This document shows positions 63,444-64,000 of a stretch of 64,000 nucleotides of DNA, piece by piece. The position numbers and the translations under genes are program-made. Source of the DNA: Prolixibacteraceae bacterium (GTDB taxonomy: Bacteria > Bacteroidota > Bacteroidia > Bacteroidales > Prolixibacteraceae); NCBI GenBank assembly GCA_019856515.1, contig CP082230.1:3844001-3908000 (forward strand), given 5' to 3'. Numbering within the stretch: position 1 is the first letter of the stretch; every line of letters starts with the position of its first letter. The notes under the pieces were generated by a model that was not told the origin of the DNA, ran no database searches, and worked only from the letters and a program-made list of their open reading frames with translations.

Positions 63444-63696
63444 GGGTAATCATTCACTCCTGTTTTTTGTCTATTGACTCCTAAATACTGTCATTTCATT
63501 CATTATCCCTTCAAAATAATAGTAATCTTCCTTTTTTTTATGTGTTCTTGAAAGAGATTGCATCTTATTGTGACAGTTTGTTATTTAAGTGCGGTTGTTA
63601 ATAACAACTTGTATTAATGACTTCATAGAGTGTTTGGAACTGTAAACGAATAATAGATCATCTCTTATTATTTAAAATTAAGGAAAAAGCGATAAT

Positions 63697-64000
63697 ATGT
63701 TTAGAGTAGTTGCTGCATTAATTCTTCTTGCCGCGATGGTGAATCCAATGGAGTCATCGGCACAGTTTAAGTGGTTAAAGAGAAAAAACAAGGATAAGGA
63801 TGCCAAAGAAGAGGTAGTCAAGACGCCGTATGACAAGGAATTTTTGAAAGCAGAATGTGACTCTGGTTTCATTAATGTACTTTGTAAGGATACAAATAAC
63901 TACTATTTTGAGATTCCTCTTAAAATGATGGATCGTGATATGCTTGTGGTTAATAAGCTATCTAAAGTTCCTGCAAAGTTAAATGATGCAGGTCTAAATC
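63697..64000 (+). CDS. Zinc-dependent metalloprotease, DUF5117/DUF5118 type (3' end outside window)
   Basis: The first 101 codons of a gene that runs off the window. It has a signal peptide (MFRVVAALILLAAMV, cut near SSAQ), a lysine-rich linker and then the segment NNYYFEIPLKMMDRDMLVVNKLSKVPA. I recognise this as the N-terminal DUF5118 portion of large exported zinc metalloproteases of Bacteroidota. The catalytic HExxH region would lie downstream, outside the window. ATG at 63697 follows a GGAAAA sequence. Confidence 0.75.
   Translation, partial: MFRVVAALILLAAMVNPMESSAQFKWLKRKNKDKDAKEEVVKTPYDKEFLKAECDSGFINVLCKDTNNYYFEIPLKMMDRDMLVVNKLSKVPAKLNDAGLN

Noticed and set aside
1..64000. tRNA, rRNA, tmRNA or IS elements
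   Set aside because: No cloverleaf with CCA-adjacent arms, rRNA-like conserved segment, transposase ORF or flanking terminal repeats was recognised while reading the window.

Overview
The window is AT-rich bacterial DNA from a member of the Bacteroidota, most likely the order Bacteroidales/Marinilabiliales. The lineage call rests on several traits: TAnnTTTG-type -7 promoter boxes, a MurF-Alr fusion, a type IX secretion (T9SS) C-terminal domain, GLPGLI-family proteins next to a TonB-receptor-like barrel, Wzi-family and GIN-domain proteins, LytTR/LytS regulation and a DUF5117/5118-type metalloprotease. No rRNA, tRNA, IS element, prophage or CRISPR array was recognised.

Layout. 1-5.4 kb is the end of a surface polysaccharide locus (two GT4 glycosyltransferases, an NAD-dependent epimerase, a Wzi-like protein, an acyltransferase). 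5.4-8 kb holds a GIN-domain lipoprotein, MeaB and a small secreted protein. 8.1-8.25 kb is an intergenic 11-bp-phased palindrome. 8.75-12.9 kb has lysC-lysA and, on the opposite strand, an acidic hypothetical protein with rsmI. 13-20.5 kb has a beta-helix/PDZ lipoprotein, tdk, murF-alr and a T9SS cargo protein. 21-36.1 kb is mostly housekeeping: gpmI, a U32 peptidase, era-der, a Sel1 protein, ispE-mfd, an isochorismatase-like hydrolase with a SIS isomerase, a UbiD decarboxylase and a small exported protein. 36.1-37.1 kb is a 1-kb gene-free stretch dominated by a long 11-bp-phased inverted array. 37.1-46 kb is the accessory part: an FMN-less CysJ-like reductase, three tandem paralogous small lipoproteins, a small outer-membrane protein, then GLPGLI-1, a 57-residue secreted peptide, an internal terminator, GLPGLI-2 and a TonB-receptor-like barrel. 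46-64 kb returns to core genes (aminotransferase, ald, a PlsC-like acyltransferase, an HHH/beta-barrel protein, purE, hpt-adk-obg, PAP2, parE-parC-aroK, a LytTR/LytS pair) and ends inside a metalloprotease gene.

Two parts deserve most attention. First, a small secreted two-cysteine peptide (42280-42453) has its own promoter and a strong terminator, followed by a GLPGLI protein and an outer-membrane receptor-like protein, with a mosaic GLPGLI paralogue upstream. This looks like a peptide/envelope system with built-in excess of the peptide. Second, two unrelated intergenic regions (about 8.10-8.24 kb and 36.36-36.77 kb) consist of strictly 11-bp-phased degenerate words that switch strand at a central unit and so form long imperfect palindromes. 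No standard feature class explains them.

All calls come from reading the sequence and its translations; no database search was run.
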